From positions 62,001 to 126,000 of the forward strand of contig NZ_WWCN01000016.1 of the NCBI RefSeq assembly GCF_009857445.1: a stretch of DNA of 64,000 nt. The letters are read 5' to 3'. Below the pieces are notes generated by a model, which saw only the letters and a list, made by a program, of their open reading frames with translations, was not told the origin of the DNA and did no database searches. The translations under genes were made by a program, and so were the position numbers. The number at the start of each line of letters is the position of its first letter. Within the stretch, counting starts at the first letter, position 1. This document shows, one piece after another, positions 21,001-27,197 of the stretch. The DNA comes from Duganella flavida. GTDB lineage: Bacteria; Pseudomonadota; Gammaproteobacteria; Burkholderiales; Burkholderiaceae_D.

Positions 21001-24000
21001 AGCACTGCCAGCGCTGCGGCTTGCATGGCGAGAATCTGGTCGGTCGACAGCGCTGCCACCTGGCGCGTGGTCAGGGCCGACACTTGCTGCGAGGTCAGAG
21101 CGACGATTTGCGCGGTGCTCAGCGCAATCAGCTGCGCGGTGCTCAGCGCAGCGATCTGCGCGGTTTTCAGCGCGGCCAGGTCGACGGTGTCCAGCGCCGC
21201 GATTTGCGAGGTGCTGAGGCCAGCGATTTGCTGGGTGGTCAGTGCGCTGGCCTGGGCCGTGGTCAGGCTGACGATCTGGTCGCTGTTCAGCGCGGCCAGC
21301 TGCCTGGTGCTGAAGGTCGACATTTGCGCGGTGGTCAGCGCCGCGATTTGCCGGGTGCCGAGCGCGGCGATGCCGCCGGTGGTCAGGCCGTTGAGCTGGC
21401 TAGTGCGCAGGGCCGCCAGGTCGGCGGTTTCCATCGCCGCCAGCTGGTCGGTGCTGAGGGCGGCCAATTGTTGCGAGCCCAGCGCGCTGGATTGCAAGGT
21501 GGTCAGGGCGACGATCTGGTCGCTGCTCAGGGCGGCGACGGCGCCGGTGCTGAGCACGGCGATTTGCGCCGCCTTCAGGCTGGACAAGGTGTCGGTGGTG
21601 AGCGCAGCAGCTTGCAGCGTCGACAGCGCAGCAAGCTGCTGCGTGTTGAGGCCGGCGGCTTGTGCGCTGCTCAAAACGGCGATCTGGTCGCTGCCCAGCG
21701 CGGCCAGCTGTTTGGTCAGCAGGGCGTTGATTTGCGCCGAGGTCAGCGCGGTCACCTGGCCCGTGCCCAGCGCGGCGATGCCGGCGGTGGCGATGGCCGC
21801 CACTTGCTGGCTGCGCAGGGCGGCCAGGTCTTGCGTTTCAACGGCGGCGATTTGGGTGGTGCTCAGCGCGGCGATTTGCTGCGTGCCGAGGTTGGCCGCT
21901 TGCGCGGTGGTCAGCGCGGCGATCTGGTCGGTGCCGAGGGCGGCCAGCTGCGAGGTGGCCAGCACGGCCAGCTGCGCGGTCTTCATGGCCGCGATATCGC
22001 GGGTTTCGATGGCGGCAATTTGCGCGCTGCCCAGCGCCGCCACTTGCGCGGTTTGCAGGGCGGCGACTTGCGCCGTGCTAAGGGCGACGATCTGGTCGGT
22101 GCTCAGGGCGCGCACTTGCGCGGTCGGCATGGCGGCGATTTGCTGCGTGCTCATCGCGGCCAGCTGGTCGGTGCTCAGCACGGCGGTGGTAGCGGTGCTG
22201 AGGGCAGCCACTTGCTGGCTCTTGAGCGCGGCAAAGTCCTGCGTTTCCATCGCGGCCAGCTGGCTGCTGCTCATCTGGCTCAGCTGCTGAGTAGTCAGCG
22301 CGGCCGCTTGCAGGCTGCTCAGGGCAACGATCTGGTCGGTGCTGAGGGTGACGAACTGGCGCGTGGTCAGCGCGGCGATTTGCTGCGTGCTCAGGCCGGC
22401 GACCTGGTCGGTGCCCAGCGCGGCCACCTGTGCCGTGGTGAGGGCGATGATTTGCGCAGTCTTCAGTGCGCGCAGGTCGCGGGTTTCCATGGCAGCGATT
22501 TGCGCGCTGCCGAGGCTGGCGACCTGGGTGCTGGTCAGGGCGCCGGCTTGCAGCGTCGTCAGGCTGACGATCTGGTCGCTGCTCAAGGCCAGCAGCTGGC
22601 TGCTGCCCAGCGTCGCGACTTGCGCGGTGGTCATGGCCGCCACCTGGTCGGTGCCCAACGCGGCGATGTTGGCGGTGCTCAGGCCGGCCAGCTGGCTGGT
22701 GCGGATGGCAGCGAGGTCTTGCGTTGTCAGTGCGCGCGCCTGGTCGGTGCTGAGCGCGGCCAATTGCTGCGAGCCCAGCGCATTGGTCTGGGCCGATTTC
22801 AGTCCGACGATCTGGTCGGTGGTGAGGGCGGCGATGCCGGCCGTGGTGAGGGCGGCGATCTGTGCCGTTTTCAGTGCAGCCAGGTCGACCGTTTCCATGG
22901 CCGCCACTTGCGCCGTGCTCAGCGCGGCGATCTGCTGCGTCGACAGGTTGGATGCCTGGAAGGTGGTCAGTGCGGCGATCTGGTCGCTGGTCAGGGCGTT
23001 GAGCTGGTTGCTGGCCAGCGCGTTCAGCTGCGAGGTCTTCAGCGCGGCAACGTCGGCGGTCTCGATGGCAGCCACTTGCGTGCTGCTCAGCGCTTGCACT
23101 TGCAGCGTGGTCAGCGCGGCAGCCTGGGCCGAGGTAAGGGCGACAATCTGCGCGGTGCCGAGGCTGCGGATTTGGGCGCTGGTCAGGCTGGCGGTTTGGC
23201 TGGTGGTCAGCGAGGCGAGCTGGTCGGTGCTGAGCGCGGCGATGGCGGCGGTGCTGAGGACGCCCAGCTGCGCGCTCTTCAAGGCGACCAGCTCTTGCGT
23301 TGTCATGGCGGCCAGCTGGTTGCTGGACATCTGGCCCAGCTGCAGCGTGGTCAACGCGGCCGCTTGCGCGCTGGTCAGCGACACGATCTGGTCGCTGGTC
23401 AGGGCCGAGAATTGCTTGGTGCTGAGGGCGGCAATTTGCTGCGTCTTCAGCGATGACAAGCCGTCGGTGCCGATGGCCGCCAGCTGTTCCGTGCTGAGGG
23501 TGCTGATCAGCGCGGTGCTGAGGTTGGCGGTTTGCTTGGTGCCAAGCGCAGCCATCTGGCCGGTGCCCAGCGCGCTGAGCTGGTTCAGCGTCAGCGCGTT
23601 CAGCTGCTTGCTGCTCAGCGCGCTGAGGTCGGCGCTTTCAATGGCGGCCACTTGCGCGGTGGTCAGCGAGGCGACTTGCGCGGTTTGCAGTGCGGCGAAC
23701 TGGTCGGAGGTGAGCGCCACGATCTGCTTGCTCACCAGCGTGCCCAGCAGCGTGGTGCTGATGGCGGCCACTTGCTGCGTGCGCAGGGCGGCCAGGTCGT
23801 CGGTGGCGATGAGGGCGAACTGACTGGCCGTCAGGGAGTTCAGTTGCGCGGTGGTCAGGGCGAGGTACTGGTCGGTCATCAGGCCGATCAGCTGGTTGCT
23901 GGTCAGGCTGTTCAGCTGGGTGCTGCTCAGGGACTGCACCTGGCGCGTGGTCAAGCCATAGCCGAGCTGGTTGGTGCTCAAGGCTTGCAGGTTGGCGATC

Positions 24001-24170
24001 GATAATGCCCGTAACTGGCTGGTGCCGAAATAGCCGATTTGCTCCGTGCTGAATGCGGTCATTTGCAACGTCGAGAGCAAGCCGATGTCAGCACTCGTCA
24101 ACGTGGCGATCTGATTGCTTTGCAGGCTGGCGATTTGATCGGTGTTTAAATCCGGGATTAAAGATGGCAT
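12018..24170 (-). CDS. Giant octapeptide-repeat protein with C-terminal calcium-loop domain
   Basis: 4,050 residues, unbroken. A short N-terminus (MPSLIPDLNTDQ) leads straight into about 470 octads of the form L-[ST]-[ST]-x-Q-[ILV]-x-A. The last ~250 residues are not repetitive: PLILDLDGNGVRTL, then three EF-hand-like acidic loops (DRNGDGVINDGSE, DSNGDGQITAADS, DSNSDGISQPGEL) and a Gln/Ala-rich tail ending TVPHR. No signal peptide, transmembrane segment or classical RTX nonapeptide is seen. Relatives in Oxalobacteraceae are often loosely labelled heme-utilisation or calcium-binding proteins; I see no haem motif. Inference: a very large exported adhesin or biofilm-matrix protein using a C-terminal (type I) secretion signal. 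AGGAG lies 7-11 bases before the ATG. No secretion genes are adjacent. Confidence 0.85.
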   Translation of the reverse strand: MPSLIPDLNTDQIASLQSNQIATLTSADIGLLSTLQMTAFSTEQIGYFGTSQLRALSIANLQALSTNQLGYGLTTRQVQSLSSTQLNSLTSNQLIGLMTDQYLALTTAQLNSLTASQFALIATDDLAALRTQQVAAISTTLLGTLVSKQIVALTSDQFAALQTAQVASLTTAQVAAIESADLSALSSKQLNALTLNQLSALGTGQMAALGTKQTANLSTALISTLSTEQLAAIGTDGLSSLKTQQIAALSTKQFSALTSDQIVSLTSAQAAALTTLQLGQMSSNQLAAMTTQELVALKSAQLGVLSTAAIAALSTDQLASLTTSQTASLTSAQIRSLGTAQIVALTSAQAAALTTLQVQALSSTQVAAIETADVAALKTSQLNALASNQLNALTSDQIAALTTFQASNLSTQQIAALSTAQVAAMETVDLAALKTAQIAALTTAGIAALTTDQIVGLKSAQTNALGSQQLAALSTDQARALTTQDLAAIRTSQLAGLSTANIAALGTDQVAAMTTAQVATLGSSQLLALSSDQIVSLTTLQAGALTSTQVASLGSAQIAAMETRDLRALKTAQIIALTTAQVAALGTDQVAGLSTQQIAALTTRQFVTLSTDQIVALSSLQAAALTTQQLSQMSSSQLAAMETQDFAALKSQQVAALSTATTAVLSTDQLAAMSTQQIAAMPTAQVRALSTDQIVALSTAQVAALQTAQVAALGSAQIAAIETRDIAAMKTAQLAVLATSQLAALGTDQIAALTTAQAANLGTQQIAALSTTQIAAVETQDLAALRSQQVAAIATAGIAALGTGQVTALTSAQINALLTKQLAALGSDQIAVLSSAQAAGLNTQQLAALSTLQAAALTTDTLSSLKAAQIAVLSTGAVAALSSDQIVALTTLQSSALGSQQLAALSTDQLAAMETADLAALRTSQLNGLTTGGIAALGTRQIAALTTAQMSTFSTRQLAALNSDQIVSLTTAQASALTTQQIAGLSTSQIAALDTVDLAALKTAQIAALSTAQLIALSTAQIVALTSQQVSALTTRQVAALSTDQILAMQAAALAVLQSQQVAALSSNAVTALSTAQIAALSTAVLSAFTTGQIALLSTDQIVALTTVQSAALTTRQVATLSTSQVAALETQDLAALKTQQIVALGSAQVAVLSSDQAAALTSQQVQALSSQQVAVLNSAQIVVLSSADLAALQSKQVGALASNTVAALTTAQVAALTSTVLAALSTSQAAALTTDQLVALGTQQMGVLSTSDLAALSTSQLNALETRDFAVLKTSQIVALTTDQIGSLSTSLIVALTTSQAASLTSAQLNALSTDQLASMETQDFAALKTTQLLGLGTKGIATLTPAQVAALKTEQIVQLSSDQVQVLSSAQLGALTTQQVTAFTSAQIGYLLTSQVALLTTADFAALKTSQLDALGTSQIGALTTAQIVALTSQQAAALTTRQVAALSTDQLNAFETQDLSALTSLQIAALTTAGIAALDLPHLAALKTQQTAALTTQQVQALGTAQIAGLSTLQAANLSTQQIAALGTDQLQALETVDLAALRSTQIVALTTDQVGQLTTNQVVALNSQQVAALSTRQLAALNSDQIAALETRDVIALQTAQIAGLGTDKLNALTSSQIAALSTAQLAALSSSQLRSLATSQIAALGTYQVSNLVTQHIAALTSDQLQALATIDFAALKTAQLAALATNQINLLTSDQIVALTTLQIASLSTRQLGALATSQIVALETRDLAALSTAQMSGLGTDNLNALRSDQLHALTSHQLNALNSAQLQALATAQVALLSTAQASNLSTAQVQLLGSDQLAALGTDTLSVLKTQQIAALKTSQIASLNSAQLIALTTLQVSNLGTQQVAALGTDQLNALETQDLNALRTAQVVALSTSQIAGLSTAQAAALNTLQISNLSTAQLVVIGSAQLRAFSTADIAALKTAQVAALATSQLEALLSDQFRALNTAQVNALTTAQFQSLGSEQIVALTTLQAANLGTQQVQALSASQLAALETDDLAAMKTAQVNAFKTSQIALLNSAQIAGLSTLQVSTLATQQVAALGTAQIQALETQDLAALKTAQLQALGSDQLDAITTAQLQSMGTAQLASLSTAQFQTLLTAQIASLSTQQVGNLATGQIASLSAGQQAALGSDDIAALKAAQLQALRTAQVLLLSTSQVFALTSNQVAALTTSQLSVMSSDQIAAFGTEDLAALSTAQLAAIGSLTNLSTDQIQALTTTQIGALSTAQIVALKTSQIVALKTNQISALSTAGVSVLGSDQLKAIELEDLAAMKTAQINALGTTQVTQLSTDQIAALTSVQFGTMLTQQVAALGTAQVTALTNDDITALKTAQVSALSTDQIGVLSGPQVQALSGTQLNTFSSVQIQALSTDQIVALTTQQYAALATAQVAALSTRQLSIIELDDVAALKTAQVAILSTAQIQALAPDRIGVLTTAQAQALNSDQLKALSSAQLQALATADLFALKSAQVAVLATQQLNALLDYQLQSFGLVQLGALTSTQLQALGSDQIIAFSSAQYGLLSTAQIALLTSAQLGAIELLDLAALAGNQVAALTTLQISQLDLAHVGALTTAQAIALTTAQLVALSTSQFQSLSTDDVMALKTQQIAALTTDQLVTLTQDQLQNLTTDQIAALTSAQASSLTTDQIAALTSTQVDNLGTRQINALTSRQIAAISTDNFATLSSAQIGALNAAQFGAISSDQMVALSSSQAAALTTAQIAAFSSDQLDALETRDFVTLASQQIAAITTANVAALTTDIVSVLTTAQFAGFGSGQIAALKTDQIAALTTAQVTALSTLQITGLSTGQVSALAPQDFVALRSNQLAAFNSAQFAALTSDQLTALSTNAFTALSTMVLSALTASQFSQLSTAQISALTTSQAVTLNTQQLSALTTDQFGVLSTNALRSLHSDQFAALTTDQIVALLTQQVRALNSAQLGGLTTDQVAAFETRDLAALTTAQLNLLTTDQTQALLTDQFASLSTAQVSTLTTDQIAAGLNTAQIAALTTAQAASLVTKQVAALTTDQIAALETQDLSSFSTRQMVALTSDQIAALGSQQLNGLTTTELAALSTAQISLGLTTSQLAALDTAHIYALTTQQLAYGLSSDAIAALTTDQIVALRTAQTATLSTLQVQALTTDQIVALSTQQAATLSTQQVTSLTSDQIVALETQDLSSFSTRQMVALNSDQIGVLTSNQLNGLTTTELAALTTAQISLGLTSAQLVTLDSSHISALTTTQLAYGIGVALVAALTTDQIVALRTAQTAALTTLQVPTLTTDQIVALSTAQASTLSTQQVAALGSDQLVALETADFTAFSTRQIAALQAAQVGVLSSAQLNALSTQQLNAFTTSQLINGLATDQAAALDTSHIYALSTQQLAYGFSVDNLNALTSDQIQSLRTAQIAGLTTLQTSSLNTQQLAALSAAQMTGLNTAQMRTLTADQIAAFNTAQIAAIDTQDMAALTASQFTGLSTDQTVALTTAQVRGLKTLQINAIAAAQIGVFSSDQLQALSTQQAAALSVDAVTGLSTAQINVLTTADVAALGTLQISSIDSAKLVGLNTSQVQALTSTQLGALSNDQLIAFSTGQIVALRTAQIGYLSTLQLGALSNSQVAAMTTDQIAAIKVSQIIALTIDQMSVLTTDQVQALTTAQIQTLSNSQLTALNSSQAGALTTAQMAALKVAQIIGLDAPQINGFSTTQLGAWTTTQFGALTNAQIGYLSTDQIAGMTTAQVAGIKTSQLIVFSNNQLKAFTVTQVPALATAGLTSLSVAQANAFTGTQVAAMSTTQTMALPSSSTNYATPLILDLDGNGVRTLSIAAGVQFDIRGDGKAVKTGWVDAHDGLLALDRNGDGVINDGSELFGSATTLADGSKAKDGYAALRELDSNGDGQITAADSAYSALRVWVDSNSDGISQPGELKTLAQLGIASISTSATSTLNQQNGNLVGMTSSYTSTDGTTHESADVWFLAQKAATSTASLQQQVSGLSNAIGSFAAADAPPAAQTQQQDVLQPAADAIKQYRAAQGLQHFTAAMDGKSALQEHATTSWFTVPHR
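12815..24145 (-). repeat. Tandem 24-bp repeat array (octapeptide coding, nested 168/240-bp order)
   Basis: The reading frame has a 24-bp period over about 11.3 kb, with rare 9-residue units (such as the LGYGLTT and IAAGLNT insertions). A marker octad in which Gln5 becomes Asp and residue 2 becomes Glu (M/I-E-T-x-D-L-A-A), followed by an octad starting L-K/R, recurs every 7 or 10 octads. The codon bias of the repeats produces long spurious open frames on the opposite strand. DNA copies are diverged at third positions, so the array is old or has been diversified. Confidence 0.9.
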
Positions 24171-24378
24171 GTGAATATTCTCCTGACGGAAATATATAGT
24201 ACTGCCAAACGAGCTAATCCAGAGAGAAAAGCCCTAAAAATCCCTTAAATCTTGGTCTGAAAACAATGACTTAGCGTTGATTGCCTGATCACTGTGTAAC
24301 GGCATTTTTGCGCCGAAAATAAGTAATCAGGAAACACTGTAAGATATTGCTTCGAGCTAATCCTTTATTTCCCCGGCT

Positions 24379-25197
24379 ATGCTGCACACTCCCGCCACAT
24401 TTACCCCGTTGATCCGTCCGCAAAACCATGACGAAGTGCTCACATTCGTGTTCCATCGCGGCGAGTTGCTTTTGCGCAACAGTGATTTGAGTCTGCCAGA
24501 CGCGGCGGCGCTGGCCGGGCTGCCGCTGACGCCGCAGCGCATCCATCCGCTGGGACTGTGGGAGCACCGCTACTACCAAGCGGCGTGGCTGGACGAGGCC
24601 GTTACGCCGGGACCGGAATTCGGCTTTCACGGCCTGCGTTCACTGTTTGGCGTGCTGGACGACAGCTTCCTCGGCCTGGCCGGGCGCGCTGTCCAGCTAG
24701 TGGAATGGGCGCGTACCCATCGCTTCTGCGGCGCTTGCGCCACGCCGCTGCAATTGCTGGAAGGCGAGCGCTGCTTCCGCTGCCCGAATTGCGGGCACAG
24801 CGCTTATCCGCGCATCTCGCCAGCCATGATGGTGCTGGTGCGCAAGGGCGACGAGGTGCTGCTGGCCATGCACACCAACTCGCCATACAAGCGCTACACG
24901 GCACTGGCCGGTTTCCTGGAAGCCGGCGAATCGGTGGAGGAAGCCATTCATCGCGAGGTGTTTGAAGAGGTTGGCCTGCGCGTGCACAATCTGCAGTACT
25001 TCGGCAGCCAGTCGTGGCCGTTCCCGCATTCGCTGATGATTGCCTACACCGCCGACTACCTCGACGGCGAGATCCGCCTCGACCAGAGCGAAATTGCCGA
25101 CGCCCGCTGGTTCGGCGTGGACGACGAATGGCCGGACTTGCCGGTCAAGGTGTCGATCGCCGCGCGCCTGATCGACGCCCACCGGCCCAAGCGCTAG
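24379..25197 (+). CDS. nudC: NAD+ diphosphatase / NAD-capped RNA decapping NUDIX hydrolase
   Basis: 272 residues with the full NudC layout. The N-terminal domain is followed by a zinc ribbon (Cys117, Cys120, Cys135, Cys138), then the Nudix box running from GFLEAGES at 178 to EEVGL at 200, and the family signature SQSWPFPHS at 210-218, which separates NudC from other Nudix enzymes. It hydrolyses NAD(H) to NMN(H) and AMP, and in E. coli removes NAD caps from RNA. Transcribed away from the giant gene across a 208-base gap that must hold both promoters. folE follows after 62 bases. Confidence 0.95.
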   Translation: MLHTPATFTPLIRPQNHDEVLTFVFHRGELLLRNSDLSLPDAAALAGLPLTPQRIHPLGLWEHRYYQAAWLDEAVTPGPEFGFHGLRSLFGVLDDSFLGLAGRAVQLVEWARTHRFCGACATPLQLLEGERCFRCPNCGHSAYPRISPAMMVLVRKGDEVLLAMHTNSPYKRYTALAGFLEAGESVEEAIHREVFEEVGLRVHNLQYFGSQSWPFPHSLMIAYTADYLDGEIRLDQSEIADARWFGVDDEWPDLPVKVSIAARLIDAHRPKR

Positions 25198-25259
25198 GGG
25201 CGCAGGTTCGCGCCGGGTCCGATATACTGTCGGGCAAATTTAAAAAAAGGTGTTTCATC

Positions 25260-25820
25260 ATGTCTCAAGAATTTACGGAAAACGACTGGCGCCGACTGAT
25301 CGCCAGCATCGGCGAAAACCCGGACCGTCCTGGCCTGCTGGAAACCCCGGCCCGCGTGGCCAAGGCGTGGAAGCACTGGACTTCGGGCTATGACCAGAAT
25401 CCGGCCGAGCTGTTGAAAGCGTTTGAAGACGGCGCCGAGCAGTACAACGAATTCATCGTGGTGCGCAATATTCCGGTGTACAGCCATTGCGAGCACCATC
25501 TGGCGCCGTTCTTCGGCAAGGCCACCATCGGCTACATCCCGAATGGCAAGATCGTTGGCCTGTCCAAGCTGACCCGCCTGGTGGACTGCTTCTCCAAGCG
25601 CCTGCAAGTGCAGGAACGCATGACCATGCAAATTGCCAACGCGCTGATGGAAGTGCTGGAGCCGAAGGCCGTGGGCGTGGTGGTGAAATGCCGTCACCTG
25701 TGCATGGAAAGCCGCGGCATCCGCACGCCGGGCGAAGAGACTGTGACCTCGGCCATGCTGGGCGAGCTGCAGCCTAACCTGGCGATGCGTACCGAGTTCC
25801 TGGCGCTGGCGCGGGACTAA
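25260..25820 (+). CDS. folE: GTP cyclohydrolase I
   Basis: 186 residues from ATG 25260, preceded by AAAAAAAGG. The open frame extends further 5' but the family starts here (MSQEFTENDW). Zinc and active-site signatures are HCEHHLAPFFGKA, GLSKLTRLVDCFSKRLQVQE and the KCRHLCMESRG Cys/His region. It converts GTP to 7,8-dihydroneopterin triphosphate, the first step to tetrahydrofolate and pterins. Stand-alone position, no other folate genes nearby. The following gene starts 5 bases after the stop, so the two are probably cotranscribed. Confidence 0.96.
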   Translation: MSQEFTENDWRRLIASIGENPDRPGLLETPARVAKAWKHWTSGYDQNPAELLKAFEDGAEQYNEFIVVRNIPVYSHCEHHLAPFFGKATIGYIPNGKIVGLSKLTRLVDCFSKRLQVQERMTMQIANALMEVLEPKAVGVVVKCRHLCMESRGIRTPGEETVTSAMLGELQPNLAMRTEFLALARD

Positions 25821-25825
25821 TCCCC

Positions 25826-27160
25826 ATGGCGGCAATCGAATGGCTGGGCGGTAGTCTCGCCGAGGCGCAAGCGTTGGCGCGGACGCAGCAACGTCCGCTG
25901 TTCCTGTACTGGGGCGCCGTGTGGTGCCCGCCGTGCAACCGCGTCAAGTCCGAGATCTTTGCGCGCGACGAATTCGTGGCGCGGTCGGCCTCGGTGCTGT
26001 GCTATCACCTCGACGGCGATAGCGCGGGCGCGCAGGCGCTGGCCGCGCAGTACCAGCTGCGCAGCTACCCGACGCTGGTGCTGTTCGCGCCGGACGGCGG
26101 CGAAATCACGCGCCTGCCGTGCGAGCTCGATGGCGAGCTGTTCGTTGCTGCATTCGATACGGCGCTGGCGGTGCATGCCGCCGGCTCCTTGGCCGCTGCC
26201 GCGCTGGAAGCGGCCCTGTCCGGTTCGCGCACGCTGAGTGCGGGCGAGTGGTCGCTGCTCAGTCATTATTCCTGGGATACCGACGAAGGCCAGCTGCTGG
26301 GCGCACGCGCGCTGGCGCCAACCCTGCCTGCACTGGCTGCGGCCAGCACCGATGCCGACGCCGCGGCACGCCTGGGCCTGCATGCCCAGCTGGCATCCGG
26401 CGCGGGCGATGCGGCTGCGTTGCTGGCGCTGCTGGCTGATGCACGGCTGGCGCGCTCCAACATGGACATCTTCAACAACAGCGGCCTGAACCTGATCAAA
26501 ATCGCCAGCCGGCGCGAAGAGCTGGCGGCTGCGCTGGGTAGTGTGGCAGCGCAGTGGGCTGATGATTTCTGGCTGAGCTCACCGGACCGTCTGATGGCGG
26601 TACGGTTGCAGATGCGCCTGGCGCGTTTGCTGGCGCCGTCGGAAGGCTTGCAGGCATTGGTGCGCGAGCGGGTGGAAGAGGCGCTGGCCGAATCGACCGA
26701 TCCGTACGAACGCCACACCCTGGTCAACACGGCAGTGAGTGCGCTGAACGACGCAGGCTTGTCGGCGCAGGCCGAGCAAGTGCTGCTGGCCGAACTGCCG
26801 CGTTCGCATTCGCCGTACTACTTCATGCTGAGCCTGGCCGCCAGCGCCAAGCGCCGCAACGATATGGCCGGTGTGCTGGGCTGGTACGGCAAAGCGTGGC
26901 AAGCATCAGTTGGTCCGGCCACGCGCCTGCAGTGGGGCGTAACGTATTTGAGCAGCCTGATCGACCTATCGCCGCAAGACACGGCGCGCATCGAGCAAGC
27001 GGCACAAGGCCTGCTGGCCGATGTGGCCGCCGCTGGCGCCGACGCACACCAGCAGCGCAACCTAGGCCAGCTGCAAAAGCTCATGCCCAAACTCAATTCA
27101 GGGTCAGCTCTGTCATTTGGACATTTGGCCCAGTTGACGGAACTTATCCGAAAAATTTAG
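25826..27160 (+). CDS. Thioredoxin-fold protein with helical C-terminal extension
   Basis: 444 residues. An N-terminal thioredoxin-like domain with WCPPC (Cys34, Cys37) and a cis-Pro region (LRSYPTLVLF) is followed by about 320 residues of Ala/Leu-rich, probably TPR-like helices. No signal peptide, so a cytoplasmic disulfide reductase or chaperone-type role is likely; the substrate is unknown. The last ~20 codons and the stop lie inside palindrome copy 2 (27095-27197). The C-terminus after LMPKLNS is therefore encoded by the repeat and probably differs from the ancestral end. Starts 5 bases after folE. Confidence 0.8.
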   Translation: MAAIEWLGGSLAEAQALARTQQRPLFLYWGAVWCPPCNRVKSEIFARDEFVARSASVLCYHLDGDSAGAQALAAQYQLRSYPTLVLFAPDGGEITRLPCELDGELFVAAFDTALAVHAAGSLAAAALEAALSGSRTLSAGEWSLLSHYSWDTDEGQLLGARALAPTLPALAAASTDADAAARLGLHAQLASGAGDAAALLALLADARLARSNMDIFNNSGLNLIKIASRREELAAALGSVAAQWADDFWLSSPDRLMAVRLQMRLARLLAPSEGLQALVRERVEEALAESTDPYERHTLVNTAVSALNDAGLSAQAEQVLLAELPRSHSPYYFMLSLAASAKRRNDMAGVLGWYGKAWQASVGPATRLQWGVTYLSSLIDLSPQDTARIEQAAQGLLADVAAAGADAHQQRNLGQLQKLMPKLNSGSALSFGHLAQLTELIRKI

Positions 27161-27197
27161 TTCCCGTTTGTCCATTTGACAGAGCTGACCCCGAATT
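27095..27197. repeat. Long palindrome, copy 2 of the GGGGTCAG family
   Basis: Outer arms AATTC/GAATT enclose GGGTCAGCTCTGTCA...GGACA (27101-27123) and its complement (27169-27191). The arms differ by an AA/TT swap in the middle and one further mismatch. An inner GGAACT/AGTTCC pair is also present. The arm sequence after GGGTCAG differs from copies 1 and 3, yet pairing is kept. It lies at the convergent 3' ends of the thioredoxin-fold gene, whose last codons it supplies, and the M28 peptidase gene. Confidence 0.88.

Noticed and set aside
12034..24005. Long open frames (up to 934 residues) on the plus strand across the giant gene
   Set aside because: They mirror the 24-bp coding repeat of the minus strand, give low-complexity Arg/Gly/Gln or Trp/Ser/Ala proteins in several overlapping frames, and lack ribosome sites. 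They are antisense artefacts.
12815..24145. Regular 24-bp repeats as a CRISPR array or minisatellite
   Set aside because: There are no constant repeats with unique spacers; the period is continuous, in frame and diverged, with protein-level conservation.
12018..24170. RTX toxin or haem-uptake assignment for the giant protein
   Set aside because: No GGxGxDxxx nonapeptides, no haem-binding motif and no toxin domain. Only EF-hand-like loops are visible.
25014..25259. Longer folE start at 25014
   Set aside because: It overlaps nudC out of frame, and the folE family starts at the ATG at 25260.
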